A stretch of 64,000 nucleotides of DNA from Pseudomonadota bacterium (GTDB lineage: Bacteria; Bdellovibrionota; Bdellovibrionia; Bdellovibrionales; JACTMU01): the NCBI GenBank assembly GCA_014584465.1, contig JACTMU010000082.1, positions 1-64,000 on the forward strand. Reading direction: 5' to 3'. Below, piece by piece: positions 16,611 to 25,963 of the stretch. The position numbers and the translations under genes are program-made. The notes under the pieces are model-generated. The model saw only the letters and a program-made list of their open reading frames with translations, did no database searches and had not been told where the DNA came from. Within the stretch, counting starts at the first letter, position 1, and each line of letters starts with the position of its first letter.

Positions 16611-19600
16611 TTGAATTCCACCTTGTAGCGCATGTCGATTCCAACCTTTTCAGGTGTGTCTTCTTGAGTCTGAGAAATGCCCTGCTCAAGTTCAGTTTGC
16701 TCCATCCAGAGAATGCTCGACCAATTTTCATTGACTTGATATTCAAGCACACCTTCGGTCTTTGACTTTTGACCAAGAGTCTGACTTCCTTTCACGAGGA
16801 GTCGTGGTGTCCACTGTTTTGAAACGGTGAATTTGGGTGCTCCGGTGTTGATGGTATCATTTTCCGATGAAATTTGAAATTTGAGCCCAAAGGGGTTTTT
16901 CAATGTGTCTCCGAGCGCCGATTTCGTAAATATCTGGGTGCCCAGTTGGACGGAGGATTGATAAACCTGGGTCGTGGTCTGTTCAAGCTCTTCGGTGGTA
17001 AGTCCTAATGTGAGAAGTGATATGATGTTCTCTTTTGTAAGAGGCGGCTGGCTTGAAAGATCAATCGAAGGATTCTCTGATGAGCCTTGAAGGGTAAGCC
17101 CCACATCGTACTCCTTCACGCGCGAAGATGCGGAAATATAGAGTTGAGCCTGGTCCGGTTTGTCGCGCTGAAAAACGATGTCCGAGGCTGTAACTTCAAA
17201 CGGGGTATCTTTAAAGAAGATCTTTGTCCCCTTTTTAAGTTTGACGCTTCCGACCATTTGGGGTCGGCCGGCTGGCCCTGTGAGTTGGACGGAGCCTGTC
17301 ACTTCGCCATCGACCAATGAGTTCTCAAGTGTGAAGTGATCTCCAAGTTCCACCATCAGATCCACCAAGAGGGGGTCACTCTGGTTCTGAAGAATCAGTT
17401 GTGGCAAGAAGGAGGCACGTTTGGTTAAAGTTTTCTTCGTCGCTTTGGAATCGAACTCTCGCGTAAAAAGGCCCTTCTTGATTTTGTAGCTCCCACTTAA
17501 GAGAAAGGGGAACCAATCTCCAGAAAAGAGAAGTTCTCCAGAGCCTTCAGAGTGAACCTTTTCAGGAAAATCCAATGAGATATTTTGAAACTGCGCCTTC
17601 ACGCGAGTCGGTATATTCCGAAGAGCCTTAAACATGATCGTTCCATCGGCGCTTAGATTTCCTCCTGCCATTTTTGCCGTAAGACTGTTAATGATCAGCT
17701 TTGATTGGCTGAACAACAGATCGGTTCGAACTCCCTCGAAGGGATAGGGAAATTCGCTCAGTTTTACATATGCGCCTTCAGAAAAAGCTGACCCCAGCAT
17801 TTCCATCTGGTTTCGTTCGCCACTGAACTGAAAGGAGAATCCCAAATTTCCACGAAGTTCTTCAAGAACTGGGGCAAAGAGAGTTAAAAACTCCATATTG
17901 ATTTTGCCGATCAACGTTGTATTGATTCTCTTTTGAGAGGAATCAAGGGCTTTGAGCTCGATCAAACTGTCTTTCCCGGATAAGACAAACCCTTCGGTGT
18001 TCAGAACGCCATTTGCAAATTTGGCCCTCAAAGGTGCTTCATGGCCGATCGAAACTGGACCTCGGCGAAGGATCAATCGGTCGATGTCGATCTTTCCAGA
18101 GGCATTCCAAAGACCATCTCTGGGCGAGGAGAGATCAATGACTCCTGTGATTTCAGAGGTGAAGCCTTTGGGTTGTGTTCCGGTAAGAATGGACAAGAAG
18201 GGAACGAAGTTCCAACGTGATGTCGAAAAGTAGAATGAAAAAGGGGAGGCCTCCTTAAGAGGAAGGAGAAATCGTGTGATCACGGTGGAACTCATAAGAT
18301 TGGCTGAGCCTTCCACCGCGTCTGAAGAGAAACGAACCTTCATCTCCGAGTCCCCCAGGCGCTGACTGTTCATCGTTGTATCGGTGAGTTGGCCCTTGAG
18401 TTCAATGAAAGGATGTCGGACAGGGCCTTCCAACTTCATAACAAAGGAAGCCTTGCCATTGAGCCCCCGCGCAAGGTGATTGATGGTCTCAGATTCTTCA
18501 AGGCGAAGATCTTTTCCTTGGATTTCCGTTTGGATCGTTCCGTCAGGGTGCCCCTTCCCAGTCAGGATGACCACCGATCGCCCCTTGGAAAGCTGCACTC
18601 GGTCTACAACAGCCTCTCCGTTTTTCGCGTGAACATTGAAGTGAATTTGATCAAAACTTTCGCGGTCGATCGTTCCTCGGTAAAGAGTTGAGTCCAATCG
18701 ATAGGTGAGCTTTGTGAAATCAAATGGTCCCGAAGCGGAGAGCTTCCCCGTGCCAGATCCCGAGATCTCAACGGGGATCTTGATCTTACGCGAAAAAATT
18801 TCAGCAAGATTGCGTGCTTCCACATAGGGAAAGGAGGCCACGACAGACAGAGTTGCTTTGGAAAGATCAATGTCAATCTCTCCGAAATATCTGGAAGCCC
18901 CATAGATGCCTTGAAGATTTTGAAACAGAAGATGGCCCTTCTTGTAGAAGAGTCGGGAGGTCCACTCTCCCATGGCGTAATTGTCGATCCAAAAGTTCGA
19001 TGTTTTCAGATCCATATAGAATGACGAGGTCGAGGAATTTCCCTTAATGGATCCCTTGATGCGGGTCTGTCCCTCAAATGGAACGGTGATCAGTTGAGTG
19101 AGGTCGCTAAAGAAGAACTCGTCTGTTTCATATTCACACTCAAATCCAGTAAGAAATTCAACGTAACCCGATGATCGTCCCTGACTCTTTTCAAGCTGAA
19201 GCTGTGCACTGTACTTGACGCCACGTGGGTCGATTTCAATATCTCCTCGAACCATTGCCTCGTTCATCTTGACAATGGGAAACTGCGCGGCCCCTTCCCC
19301 CACCGCAACATCAAGGTTTCGAGCACGCGCCCAACCACCCCTACATTGTATGGACAAGTTTGGATGGAGTTCGCCCGAGCAGGGGATTTCAGCATCAATG
19401 TCCAATAGGACCGGTATGGGACCTATTCCCAAAGTTAAAAGGAGCTTCTGGAGTTCAAATGCTTGCGATTTCAAAACGGTAGAGAAGAGGATCTTCTCTT
19501 GGAAATCCACGTGAAGCTTGTCTGCATAATAGCTCCCGGAGTCATTCGACACAGCCAACGTGTTCAAGATCAGTTTGGACGATTCAAACAGGCCATCAGC

Positions 19601-20542
19601 TACAAGTTCGCCAACCGTAAACTGATCCACTTTCAAATCGGTGGTCTTTGTTCGAAAGTGGTTGGAGATGAGCTTGCCGGCGCTCCAGGTCAAATCCATT
19701 TTAGCCTTCAAATGACCAAAAAGTGTTGGGAATTTCTGTTTTGGTAGGTAGGTGGTCAGCCACGTGTTCACGCTGGGAAGTTCGAGGGAGGCAAGGATCT
19801 CTCCCTGCGCTTTTAATGACTTTAAGTCCTCTTCTAAGTTGGAGAGAACTCCTTTGCCATTGAAAAAAGAGTTTCCCTTAAGGATTTTGACTTGGTCCAC
19901 CTCAATGACATCTTTGTACCAACGGCCCGCAACTCCAAATCCCACGGTGACGGGATTAGGAAGTTGCTTCATCTGAAGGGTGAGTTGAGGTGAGTTTGCT
20001 CCTATCTTCAAAGAGCGATTTTCACGTTGAAACTTAAGTTGAAGATGTTCGATCAACACCTGGCTCTTTGAACTTTGCTCATCGGCTCTGATTCGAGCAT
20101 GTTCAATTTGAACTTTTGAAAGTGGGACAAAGTGAAGAAGCTCAAACGTCTTGGCCAACGAAAACGAAAAATCTCCACGTTGTTTGATGTTGAACGAAAG
20201 GGTAATGTCTGGCCGTTCAATCTTTACTTGGTCGATCAAAAGTTGTCCCTTTAAAAGACGAAACAGATCAGGTCGAACGGTCATACGTTCAACCCTTCCC
20301 GGTGAGAGATGAGAAGAAAGTGTCTCATTTGGAACAAAGGAGATCTCCTTAAAGTGAACTTCAACAGGAAAGAAGGAGAGTTCTATGCCTCTGGCTAGCA
20401 TTTTAATCGGAAGGAAACGTCGACTTGTCTCCTCGATTTGAGAGAGAATCCAAGTCTCAACAGAATGAAGATGGTAGCGTCCCATGAAGCCGATGAGAAA
20501 AAAGAAGGCAGCAGTGAGGATGGGGACATAATACTTCTTCAT
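16607..20542 (-). CDS. tamB: TamB-family AsmA-like envelope bridge protein
   Basis: 1311 residues. One N-terminal transmembrane segment (ILTAAFFFLIGFMGRY) is followed by a very long beta-rich body of repeated amphipathic strands (bridge-like lipid-transfer fold) and the C-terminal DUF490/TamB domain, with KLKKGTKIFFKDTPFEV and LYISASSRVKEYDVGLTL near residues 1110-1160 and ENIISLLTLGLT after them. TamB spans the periplasm and is linked to phospholipid transport and, with Omp85 partners, to outer-membrane assembly. Four-base overlaps at both ends (ATGA with the TPR gene, GTGA with the Omp85 gene) indicate coupling. Confidence 0.9.
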   Translation of the reverse strand: MKKYYVPILTAAFFFLIGFMGRYHLHSVETWILSQIEETSRRFLPIKMLARGIELSFFPVEVHFKEISFVPNETLSSHLSPGRVERMTVRPDLFRLLKGQLLIDQVKIERPDITLSFNIKQRGDFSFSLAKTFELLHFVPLSKVQIEHARIRADEQSSKSQVLIEHLQLKFQRENRSLKIGANSPQLTLQMKQLPNPVTVGFGVAGRWYKDVIEVDQVKILKGNSFFNGKGVLSNLEEDLKSLKAQGEILASLELPSVNTWLTTYLPKQKFPTLFGHLKAKMDLTWSAGKLISNHFRTKTTDLKVDQFTVGELVADGLFESSKLILNTLAVSNDSGSYYADKLHVDFQEKILFSTVLKSQAFELQKLLLTLGIGPIPVLLDIDAEIPCSGELHPNLSIQCRGGWARARNLDVAVGEGAAQFPIVKMNEAMVRGDIEIDPRGVKYSAQLQLEKSQGRSSGYVEFLTGFECEYETDEFFFSDLTQLITVPFEGQTRIKGSIKGNSSTSSFYMDLKTSNFWIDNYAMGEWTSRLFYKKGHLLFQNLQGIYGASRYFGEIDIDLSKATLSVVASFPYVEARNLAEIFSRKIKIPVEISGSGTGKLSASGPFDFTKLTYRLDSTLYRGTIDRESFDQIHFNVHAKNGEAVVDRVQLSKGRSVVILTGKGHPDGTIQTEIQGKDLRLEESETINHLARGLNGKASFVMKLEGPVRHPFIELKGQLTDTTMNSQRLGDSEMKVRFSSDAVEGSANLMSSTVITRFLLPLKEASPFSFYFSTSRWNFVPFLSILTGTQPKGFTSEITGVIDLSSPRDGLWNASGKIDIDRLILRRGPVSIGHEAPLRAKFANGVLNTEGFVLSGKDSLIELKALDSSQKRINTTLIGKINMEFLTLFAPVLEELRGNLGFSFQFSGERNQMEMLGSAFSEGAYVKLSEFPYPFEGVRTDLLFSQSKLIINSLTAKMAGGNLSADGTIMFKALRNIPTRVKAQFQNISLDFPEKVHSEGSGELLFSGDWFPFLLSGSYKIKKGLFTREFDSKATKKTLTKRASFLPQLILQNQSDPLLVDLMVELGDHFTLENSLVDGEVTGSVQLTGPAGRPQMVGSVKLKKGTKIFFKDTPFEVTASDIVFQRDKPDQAQLYISASSRVKEYDVGLTLQGSSENPSIDLSSQPPLTKENIISLLTLGLTTEELEQTTTQVYQSSVQLGTQIFTKSALGDTLKNPFGLKFQISSENDTINTGAPKFTVSKQWTPRLLVKGSQTLGQKSKTEGVLEYQVNENWSSILWMEQTELEQGISQTQEDTPEKVGIDMRYKVEFK

Positions 20543-21597
20543 GAAATTTCACGCTTCCAATTGCACAACAGCGCGTGTGCAGAGCGGTAACTAGGACGGA
20601 TTCTCACGATTCCCTCCAAAGCCGTAATGGCGCTTTCTCGTTGTCCCAAACCCCAGAGAGCTAGAGCCCTTCCGTAGGAGACCGCAAAATGGGTCTCAGG
20701 GTCTGTTGCGTACCGTTGGGCCAAAATGTAGCTTTCACTCATAAGATCCACATATTGGGAGGCGCGACAAAGCAGTTCAAAGCGAAGCCAATCACGAAAG
20801 AACTCCTCAGTCGTGAGCTCTAAGATTTCGAGCCCTTGACGGGGACACTCAAGAAAGAGCATCAAAATTGCAAAATCGTAACCACAAGAGGGGTTGCCCC
20901 GAGTCAATTCCAATAGGGCTCCTTGCAGAGTCCTTATAGTCGTCTCCTCTTCAAAGGTCAAAACTTCGGATTCATTGGGCGACATTTTCTTTAGAGGCTT
21001 CTGTCGAAAGTTTGCAATTATGTGTGAAGCACGACTGTTCTCCAACTCACTTTGAAAACGCAGGAGGTGAGGATCCTTTGGAGTGTCCCTAAGAAGTTCG
21101 TTGAGTACCTGTTCGCACTCATCAAGTAGGTGATCGTTTCTTAGAATTTCAAATTTTTGTAAAAGATCGGTTCGTCGTTTTTCCCGTTTTGCTCGACGTT
21201 TTTTCTCTATTTTTTCTCGTAACTCCACGACACGGGGCTCTTGTGCGTCTAAATTGTGAGACTTGACCAAACTCTCAATTCGTGACTCGCGTTTGGCCAG
21301 CTCGAAAATAAGGTCCTTCTTGTCAAGGGGAAGTTGCATTCGTAGAATCGTCAACCCCTCCAAAAGCTCCCCCCAACAGACCGGCTGTTTGTTGAAGAGA
21401 AGGTGAATGCAGAAACGAAAGAGCAGGGAGAGTTGCCCCGTATTCAAGAAGAAATTGGCGTAGGACTCAGTCCGACTGCAATCAAGAGGCTCCTTTGTCT
21501 CTCCTACCCGTTTGAGCAAAGTTTCGCCAACTTTCTTCACATTTAAGGAGGTGTCTTCGAGAAGTCGAGCGATTTCAAGCTCTGGATGAAGACTCAT
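20539..21597 (-). CDS. TPR-like cytosolic protein in the tamB operon
   Basis: 352 residues, mostly helical. A highly charged coiled-coil stretch (LREKIEKKRRAKREKRR) occupies about residues 125-150 and the C-terminus has TPR-like helices (FAVSYGRALALWGLGQRES, then ITALEGIVRIRPSYRSAHAL). There is no signal peptide, so it is cytosolic or peripheral. It lies between efp and tamB with a four-base overlap into tamB. No specific family was recognised. The operon suggests a role with envelope assembly, but that is inference. Confidence 0.75.
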   Translation of the reverse strand: MSLHPELEIARLLEDTSLNVKKVGETLLKRVGETKEPLDCSRTESYANFFLNTGQLSLLFRFCIHLLFNKQPVCWGELLEGLTILRMQLPLDKKDLIFELAKRESRIESLVKSHNLDAQEPRVVELREKIEKKRRAKREKRRTDLLQKFEILRNDHLLDECEQVLNELLRDTPKDPHLLRFQSELENSRASHIIANFRQKPLKKMSPNESEVLTFEEETTIRTLQGALLELTRGNPSCGYDFAILMLFLECPRQGLEILELTTEEFFRDWLRFELLCRASQYVDLMSESYILAQRYATDPETHFAVSYGRALALWGLGQRESAITALEGIVRIRPSYRSAHALLCNWKREIS

Positions 21598-21604
21598 TCA
21601 ACCA

Positions 21605-22168
21605 CTATTTGTTCGCTCGTTCGAGGTACTCACCCGTTCTTGTGTCGATCTTCAAGAGATCTCCCTCGTTGATATGAAGTGGAACTTGGACGGTGAGGCC
21701 TGAATCCATAATGGCGGGTTTGGTTGCACCTGTGACCGTGTTCCCCTTGAAAGCGGGCCCAGTCTCCTTGACTTTCAAAATCACTGTATTGGGAATCTCA
21801 ATTCCTATGGCACGGTCATTGAATAAGACAAGGTCCACATCAAGCTCTTCGACAAGATAATGAATTTTATCGCCAACATCTTCGTCATTGAGATCAATCT
21901 GTTCAAAATTCGAGCGGTCCATAAAGTGGCATCCAGATTCGTCACGGTAGAGAAAGGAGACCTTTTTGGCCATGACATCGGGAACACCAAACTTTTCACC
22001 AGATTTAAATGTACGCTCCAAATTCGTGCCAGTGATGATATTTTTCAACTTGGTTCTAGTGAACTGATTGCCCTTTCCAGGTTTAACATGTTGGAAATCG
22101 ACAACCACATAGGGTTGATCTTCGATTAAGATTTTGAGCCCCTTTTTGAAGTCACTTGTCTCGTACAT
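21605..22168 (-). CDS. efp: Translation elongation factor P
   Basis: 187 residues, the normal EF-P length, with KOW-like N-domain and two OB domains. The modification loop HVKPGKGNQFTRTKLKN places the conserved lysine at position 32 (34 in E. coli numbering). The C-terminal signature LKIDTRTGEYLER is present. EF-P relieves ribosome stalling at polyproline stretches, which occur in several lipoproteins here. No EpmA/EpmB or EarP gene is visible, so the modification type is unknown. It is first in the efp-TPR-tamB-Omp85 gene string. Confidence 0.97.
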   Translation of the reverse strand: MYETSDFKKGLKILIEDQPYVVVDFQHVKPGKGNQFTRTKLKNIITGTNLERTFKSGEKFGVPDVMAKKVSFLYRDESGCHFMDRSNFEQIDLNDEDVGDKIHYLVEELDVDLVLFNDRAIGIEIPNTVILKVKETGPAFKGNTVTGATKPAIMDSGLTVQVPLHINEGDLLKIDTRTGEYLERANK

Positions 22169-22258
22169 AACGTGTTCCTCTTACAGTCGATTCGATGCCC
22201 ACTGGGGTTTCATCCCAAGGATTCTTTGGTCCAAGTCGAATTCTGCCAATATTAGAGC

Positions 22259-23056
22259 CTAGTTTTCACTCCTTTGTCGAGCTGAAATTCGGTCCAAAAG
22301 TGTTTTTAGAAGCCCTTGTTTCTTCTTGCGAAGGGACCGAATCATCTCTTTGTACTCGGAGGCAGCGTCTTGTTGGTCCCTGCCTGTGAGAAGGGCGAGG
22401 CGCCGATGGATCTCTGGGTGGTCGCCCCAATGGGCAAGCCCATCATTAAGGATTTTAAGTGCTCGCTCAATGTCATTTCGGACGGTGTAGGCATCGGCTA
22501 AAGAGAGAGTTCTCTCAATCTGACGCATCTTTCCGTCAAGAGAAGAGGAGTCTGAATTTCGTGTGGTCAACCGCTCCAGCAATGGTTGAGACGCCGGTTC
22601 AATCTCACTCTTTGCGTCGAAGAGATCGGGAGAGTATTCGTCCGCAGTGAGACTCTCGAGTTTTTTTATCGCTTCACAGGCACCTTTGTCGTTTGGATTT
22701 AGGAAGAGAACCATCTTGAAGGCACTGAGTGCCTCTTTGGGGCGGCGCAACTCAAGAAGTGTTTGAGCAAGTAAGTTGTGGGCCAAGATATTTTCAGGGG
22801 AGAGTTCGGTTGCGCGGTTTAAATGGAGCGCAGCATCTTCGTACTCCTTAAGATCGATCAAAACCTTGGCGATGGCAACATGACCACTGGGGAAGTCGGG
22901 GTGGCGTTTGACCCCATCCCGACACACTTTGAGAGCTTCATCCAGGAGTCCCATCTTACGGTAGGCCTCTCCGAGGGGGGCAAAAACCTTTGAAGAGGGG
23001 TCCTTTTGATAGAGCACCTGATAACGTTCGATGAAGTCGTAATTTACGTGGGTCAT
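22259..23056 (-). CDS. TPR-repeat protein
   Basis: 265 residues without signal peptide. Tetratricopeptide units appear from the N-terminus: SSKVFAPLGEAYRKMGLLDE, then FPSGHVAIAKVLIDLKEYED, then ILAHNLLAQTLLELRRPKEA, and a further unit near residue 200 (YTVRNDIERALKILNDGL). TPRs are protein-interaction scaffolds. It stands alone between efp and the divergent ruvC, with its own predicted promoter. Specific function is unknown. Confidence 0.82.
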   Translation of the reverse strand: MTHVNYDFIERYQVLYQKDPSSKVFAPLGEAYRKMGLLDEALKVCRDGVKRHPDFPSGHVAIAKVLIDLKEYEDAALHLNRATELSPENILAHNLLAQTLLELRRPKEALSAFKMVLFLNPNDKGACEAIKKLESLTADEYSPDLFDAKSEIEPASQPLLERLTTRNSDSSSLDGKMRQIERTLSLADAYTVRNDIERALKILNDGLAHWGDHPEIHRRLALLTGRDQQDAASEYKEMIRSLRKKKQGLLKTLLDRISARQRSEN

Positions 23057-23103
23057 AGGCTTCTCGGAAAAAATTTGCGCTCTGGGTTAATCATCCATTA
23101 AGA

Positions 23104-23132
23104 ATCATGAGTTAGTTGCGGACCGAGGTCAA
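23104..23132 (-). promoter_or_regulatory. Predicted sigma-70 promoter for the TPR gene
   Basis: On the minus strand, -35 TTGACC (23132-23127), a 17-base spacer and -10 CATGAT (23109-23104) lie about 50 bases upstream of the ATG at 23056. Matches are 5/6 and 4/6 to consensus. A hairpin repeat sits just upstream at 23150-23186. Confidence 0.45.
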
Positions 23133-23149
23133 GAGGCGTTAGAGTCAAT

Positions 23150-23186
23150 AGTGGCTGGCGCGAAACCTGCTTTCGAGCCAGCCACT
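23150..23186 (+). repeat. Hairpin repeat, copy 1
   Basis: A 37-base imperfect palindrome: outer arms AGTGGCTGGC/GCCAGCCACT, inner arms CGAAA/TTTCG, loop CCTGC. It lies between divergent genes. It shares the core GAAACCTGCTTTCG with the copies near 25.9, 37.8, 44.8 and 45.7 kb. Confidence 0.85.
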
Positions 23187-23250
23187 CAATGGGTTCAATG
23201 TGGTTGTAGAAACCATTTTCGTAGAATCGACGTGGTAGGAACAGCGAGAT

Positions 23251-23802
23251 ATGGTCATCTTGGGAATTGATCCAGGCAGTCAGGTTGCAGGATTCGGAGT
23301 GCTTCGAACCCTAGGGGACTCCATCGAGGTTGTGGACTATGGAGTGATTGGAAAGGCCAAAGGGCTGCCGTTTTCAGTTCGATTGGAGCATTTGGGAAGG
23401 GAGCTTCGCAAGCTCTTTGGTAAATTTACCCCCAACTGCGCGGTGATTGAACAGGTGTTTCTTGGAAAAAATGTCAATAGCGCATTTCGTTTGGGTCACG
23501 CGCGAGGGGTTTGTCTCTATGAATCGGTGCTTGGTGGAGCCGAAGTTGTGGAGTACTCCACACGAGTTGTGAAAAAGGGTGTCACCGGAAGAGGAAATGC
23601 AGACAAGGAAGAGGTGCAGATCGCTTTGAGTCGACTTTTGAATCTCACGCAGAAGATGCCACTGGATGCGTCGGATGCGCTTGCCTTAGCCTACTATCAT
23701 GTGTTGAGGCTGGCAGCTCGGGAGAAACTTTTGCGTCAGACTCTGAGAGAAACTCAGGTTCCAAAATGCCAAGAAGGAGTAGATGGTGATCGGCTATCTT
23801 GA
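23251..23802 (+). CDS. ruvC: Holliday junction resolvase RuvC
   Basis: 183 residues. RNase-H-fold endonuclease that cuts four-way junctions handed over by RuvAB. The four catalytic acidic residues are in place: Asp7 (LGIDPGS), Glu67 (AVIEQVF), Asp139 and Asp142 (LDASDALALAYYH). The DNA-binding region VVKKGVTGRGNADKEEVQ is also conserved. The C-terminal tail of about 25 residues is slightly long. It overlaps ruvA by 20 bases and begins the ruvC-ruvA-ruvB operon. Confidence 0.97.
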   Translation: MVILGIDPGSQVAGFGVLRTLGDSIEVVDYGVIGKAKGLPFSVRLEHLGRELRKLFGKFTPNCAVIEQVFLGKNVNSAFRLGHARGVCLYESVLGGAEVVEYSTRVVKKGVTGRGNADKEEVQIALSRLLNLTQKMPLDASDALALAYYHVLRLAAREKLLRQTLRETQVPKCQEGVDGDRLS

Positions 23803-24382
23803 AGGTGAGATCGTAGATTTTGATGATGAGCAGATGACCTTGATGGTTCAGGGAGTTGGCTATGAACTCCACTGTCTAAAGGGGACCCTCTCATCCCTTC
23901 AGGTTGGGGAGAAGCTTCAGATGTGGGTCTACACCCACGTGAGGGAAGATCACATCCATCTTTTTGGATTCTCTCAAAAGTCAGAAAGGGAGATCTTTCT
24001 CTCACTCATCGGCGTCAGTGGCATTGGGCCCAAAATGGCCATTGCAATTCTCTCTCATGTTGCAACAGATCCATTGATCAAGATGATCGAGCAGGGTGAC
24101 GTGAAAGGGCTTTGCACTCTCCCCAAGATTGGTAAAAAGACCGCAGAGCAGATGATTTTGTCTCTCAAAGGAAAATTGCATGGTGGTACGACGGCCGTGA
24201 TGCGCGGAACATCGGCGTTGCCATCGGTCCATTCCGATATGGTTTCGGCTCTTGTCCATCTTGGGTATCGCCTATCGGATGTTCATCGTGCCGTGGAGGC
24301 GTTACCCAAAGAGATTGAATTTCAGGAGGGCATTCGTCGTTGCTTGGCTCAGCTCAGTGAAATTCATTCCCATGAAGTTTGA
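23783..24382 (+). CDS. ruvA: Holliday junction branch-migration protein RuvA
   Basis: 199 residues, typical length. The N-terminal OB fold (MVIGYLEGEIVDFD...VQGVGYELHC) is followed by helix-hairpin-helix motifs (LIGVSGIGPKMAIAIL and LCTLPKIGKKTAEQMILSLK) that bind junction DNA. The C-terminal domain III (VSALVHLGYRLSDVHRAVE) contacts RuvB. It starts inside the end of ruvC, so the two are coupled. Confidence 0.97.
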   Translation: MVIGYLEGEIVDFDDEQMTLMVQGVGYELHCLKGTLSSLQVGEKLQMWVYTHVREDHIHLFGFSQKSEREIFLSLIGVSGIGPKMAIAILSHVATDPLIKMIEQGDVKGLCTLPKIGKKTAEQMILSLKGKLHGGTTAVMRGTSALPSVHSDMVSALVHLGYRLSDVHRAVEALPKEIEFQEGIRRCLAQLSEIHSHEV

Positions 24383-24411
24383 TGTGTTGAGGGGAAACCA
24401 AAAAAGGGGGA

Positions 24412-25431
24412 GTGTTGATTTTAGAGAGTGATGAGCATAGGGGAGTCCTAGATCAACGAGAGACGACGCAGGAACAGAATTGGGAGGGAACCCTCAGGCC
24501 CTCACGCTTTGACGAATTTCCTGGGCAAACGAAGGTTAAAGAGAAGTTGGAGACCTTTGTGCAAGCTGCAAAGGCGCGAAAAGAGCCCTTGGATCATGTG
24601 CTCTTGTGTGGGCCACCCGGTCTTGGCAAGACCACCTTGTCCTACATCATAGCTCGCGAATTTGGGGTCGAATGTTATTCGACATCGGGTCCTGCACTGG
24701 ACAAGAAAGGCGATCTTGCGGCGATTTTGACGAGTCTCAAGCCCAACAGTGTCTTTTTTATTGATGAGATTCATAGGCTTCCTCGTCATGTCGAGGAGTA
24801 CCTGTATAGTGCGATGGAAGATTTTACCCTTGATATTGTAACTGGTGAGGGGCTTGGAGCTCGTACGATGAAGTTCCAATTGATGCCATTTACATTGATT
24901 GGAGCCACAACCCGAACGGGAATGCTCCATGCACCGTTTCGCGATCGGTTTGGAATTGTAGAACGTCTGAACTATTACGATCCCGCGGACCTAACCAAGA
25001 TCGTCGGTCGGTCGGCAAAGATTATGGGTGTGGAGATTGTCGAAGGTGGGGCGATCGAGATTGCTCGAAGGTGCCGTGGGACTCCGCGAATTGCCAATCG
25101 ACTGCTTCGTCGTGTTCGGGATTACGCGGAAGTTCATGGGACAGGGAAGATCACCGAAGAGATTGCCTCGTTTGCATTGGCTCAACTTGAAGTCGACCAG
25201 CGTGGACTGGATTCAATGGATCGACGCATACTCTCTCTTATTTGTGATAAATTTGATGGTGGTCCCGTTGGAATTGAGACCCTTTCTGCGGCCCTGAGTG
25301 AAGATCGTGATACACTGGAAGATGTCTATGAACCTTATCTTCTCCAAGAGGGGCTTATCACCAAGACTCCAAGAGGTCGAATGGCCACCGAACTCACCCG
25401 GCGTCATTTGGAAAATTCCTCCTTGATTTGA
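24412..25431 (+). CDS. ruvB: Holliday junction branch-migration motor RuvB
   Basis: About 339 residues. AAA+ ATPase with [19 protein letters not shown] at the front, Walker [11 protein letters not shown], Walker [10 protein letters not shown], sensor/arginine-finger region [18 protein letters not shown] and a C-terminal winged helix ([19 protein letters not shown]). It pumps DNA through the RuvA-bound junction. The exact start is uncertain: GTG at 24412 and TTG at 24415 share the GGGGGAG upstream. It follows ruvA by 29 bases. Confidence 0.97.
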   Translation: MLILESDEHRGVLDQRETTQEQNWEGTLRPSRFDEFPGQTKVKEKLETFVQAAKARKEPLDHVLLCGPPGLGKTTLSYIIAREFGVECYSTSGPALDKKGDLAAILTSLKPNSVFFIDEIHRLPRHVEEYLYSAMEDFTLDIVTGEGLGARTMKFQLMPFTLIGATTRTGMLHAPFRDRFGIVERLNYYDPADLTKIVGRSAKIMGVEIVEGGAIEIARRCRGTPRIANRLLRRVRDYAEVHGTGKITEEIASFALAQLEVDQRGLDSMDRRILSLICDKFDGGPVGIETLSAALSEDRDTLEDVYEPYLLQEGLITKTPRGRMATELTRRHLENSSLI

Positions 25432-25534
25432 AGCCAATCCTGGAAAAGAGTCGAGGGAAGCGGATTCCGCGAAGAGCCATCGTTGGAGCGATGAGCTTGA
25501 GAGTTCCCAGAACTATAGGAAGGAGAGGTGTTCT

Positions 25535-25906
25535 ATGTTTCGCAAAGTCGCTATCTTTATCGCTCTTTTGGTTGTGGTAGGAGTGGCCTCGGTGAGCCTG
25601 CTTGAGTTTGCGGATGCCTCTCCGGCACCTGAAGGAGGTTTCCCGGTGGAGATCGATCTTCCCCAGCTCGACTGTGCTATGATTGTAAAGATGACCACCT
25701 ATGGGGATCAGAAGCTGGGTGAGCTCTACCTTCAGATTGAGGATGTTATGGGAAGATGGGCCAACGAGTATCCCGTCACCGATGAGGAGAAGAGGGAATA
25801 TGAGGAGGTCTATGCGAAATCCGTTCCTCTTCGCTATGAGCAGCGGCTCATCATCTTTGGAAGTGAACTGTTGGACGGCTATCGGGCCAAATATTGCAAT
25901 CCGTGA
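25535..25906 (+). CDS. Small exported or membrane-anchored protein, unknown
   Basis: 123 residues; ATG preceded by GGAGAGG. An N-terminal hydrophobic segment (FIALLVVVGVASVSLLEF) followed by ADAS is a plausible signal peptide. The mature part is acidic and helical, with two Cys (LPQLDCAMIV and the C-terminal AKYCNP) that might form a disulphide in the periplasm. No family was recognised. It lies about 100 bases after ruvB and ends just before hairpin repeat copy 2. Confidence 0.72.
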   Translation: MFRKVAIFIALLVVVGVASVSLLEFADASPAPEGGFPVEIDLPQLDCAMIVKMTTYGDQKLGELYLQIEDVMGRWANEYPVTDEEKREYEEVYAKSVPLRYEQRLIIFGSELLDGYRAKYCNP

Positions 25907-25924
25907 GCACCTCAATGGCCGACT

Positions 25925-25963
25925 TAGTGCCATGGCTCGAAAGCAGGTTTCGCGCCAGCCACT
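25925..25963 (-). repeat. Hairpin repeat, copy 2
   Basis: Inverted relative to copy 1. On the minus strand it begins AGTGGCTGGCGCGAAACCTG and ends TTTCGAGCCATGGCACT. The right arm carries a small change (CCATGGCACT for CCAGCCACT). It lies between convergent genes and overlaps two bases of the TAG stop of the last pilin/tail-fibre gene. Confidence 0.8.

Noticed and set aside
23150-25963. Inverted hairpin repeats flanking the ruvCAB segment, as if a composite transposon
   Set aside because: The enclosed genes are core ruvC-ruvA-ruvB, no transposase is present, the repeats are only ~37 bases and further copies occur elsewhere, so they are REP-like elements rather than transposon ends.
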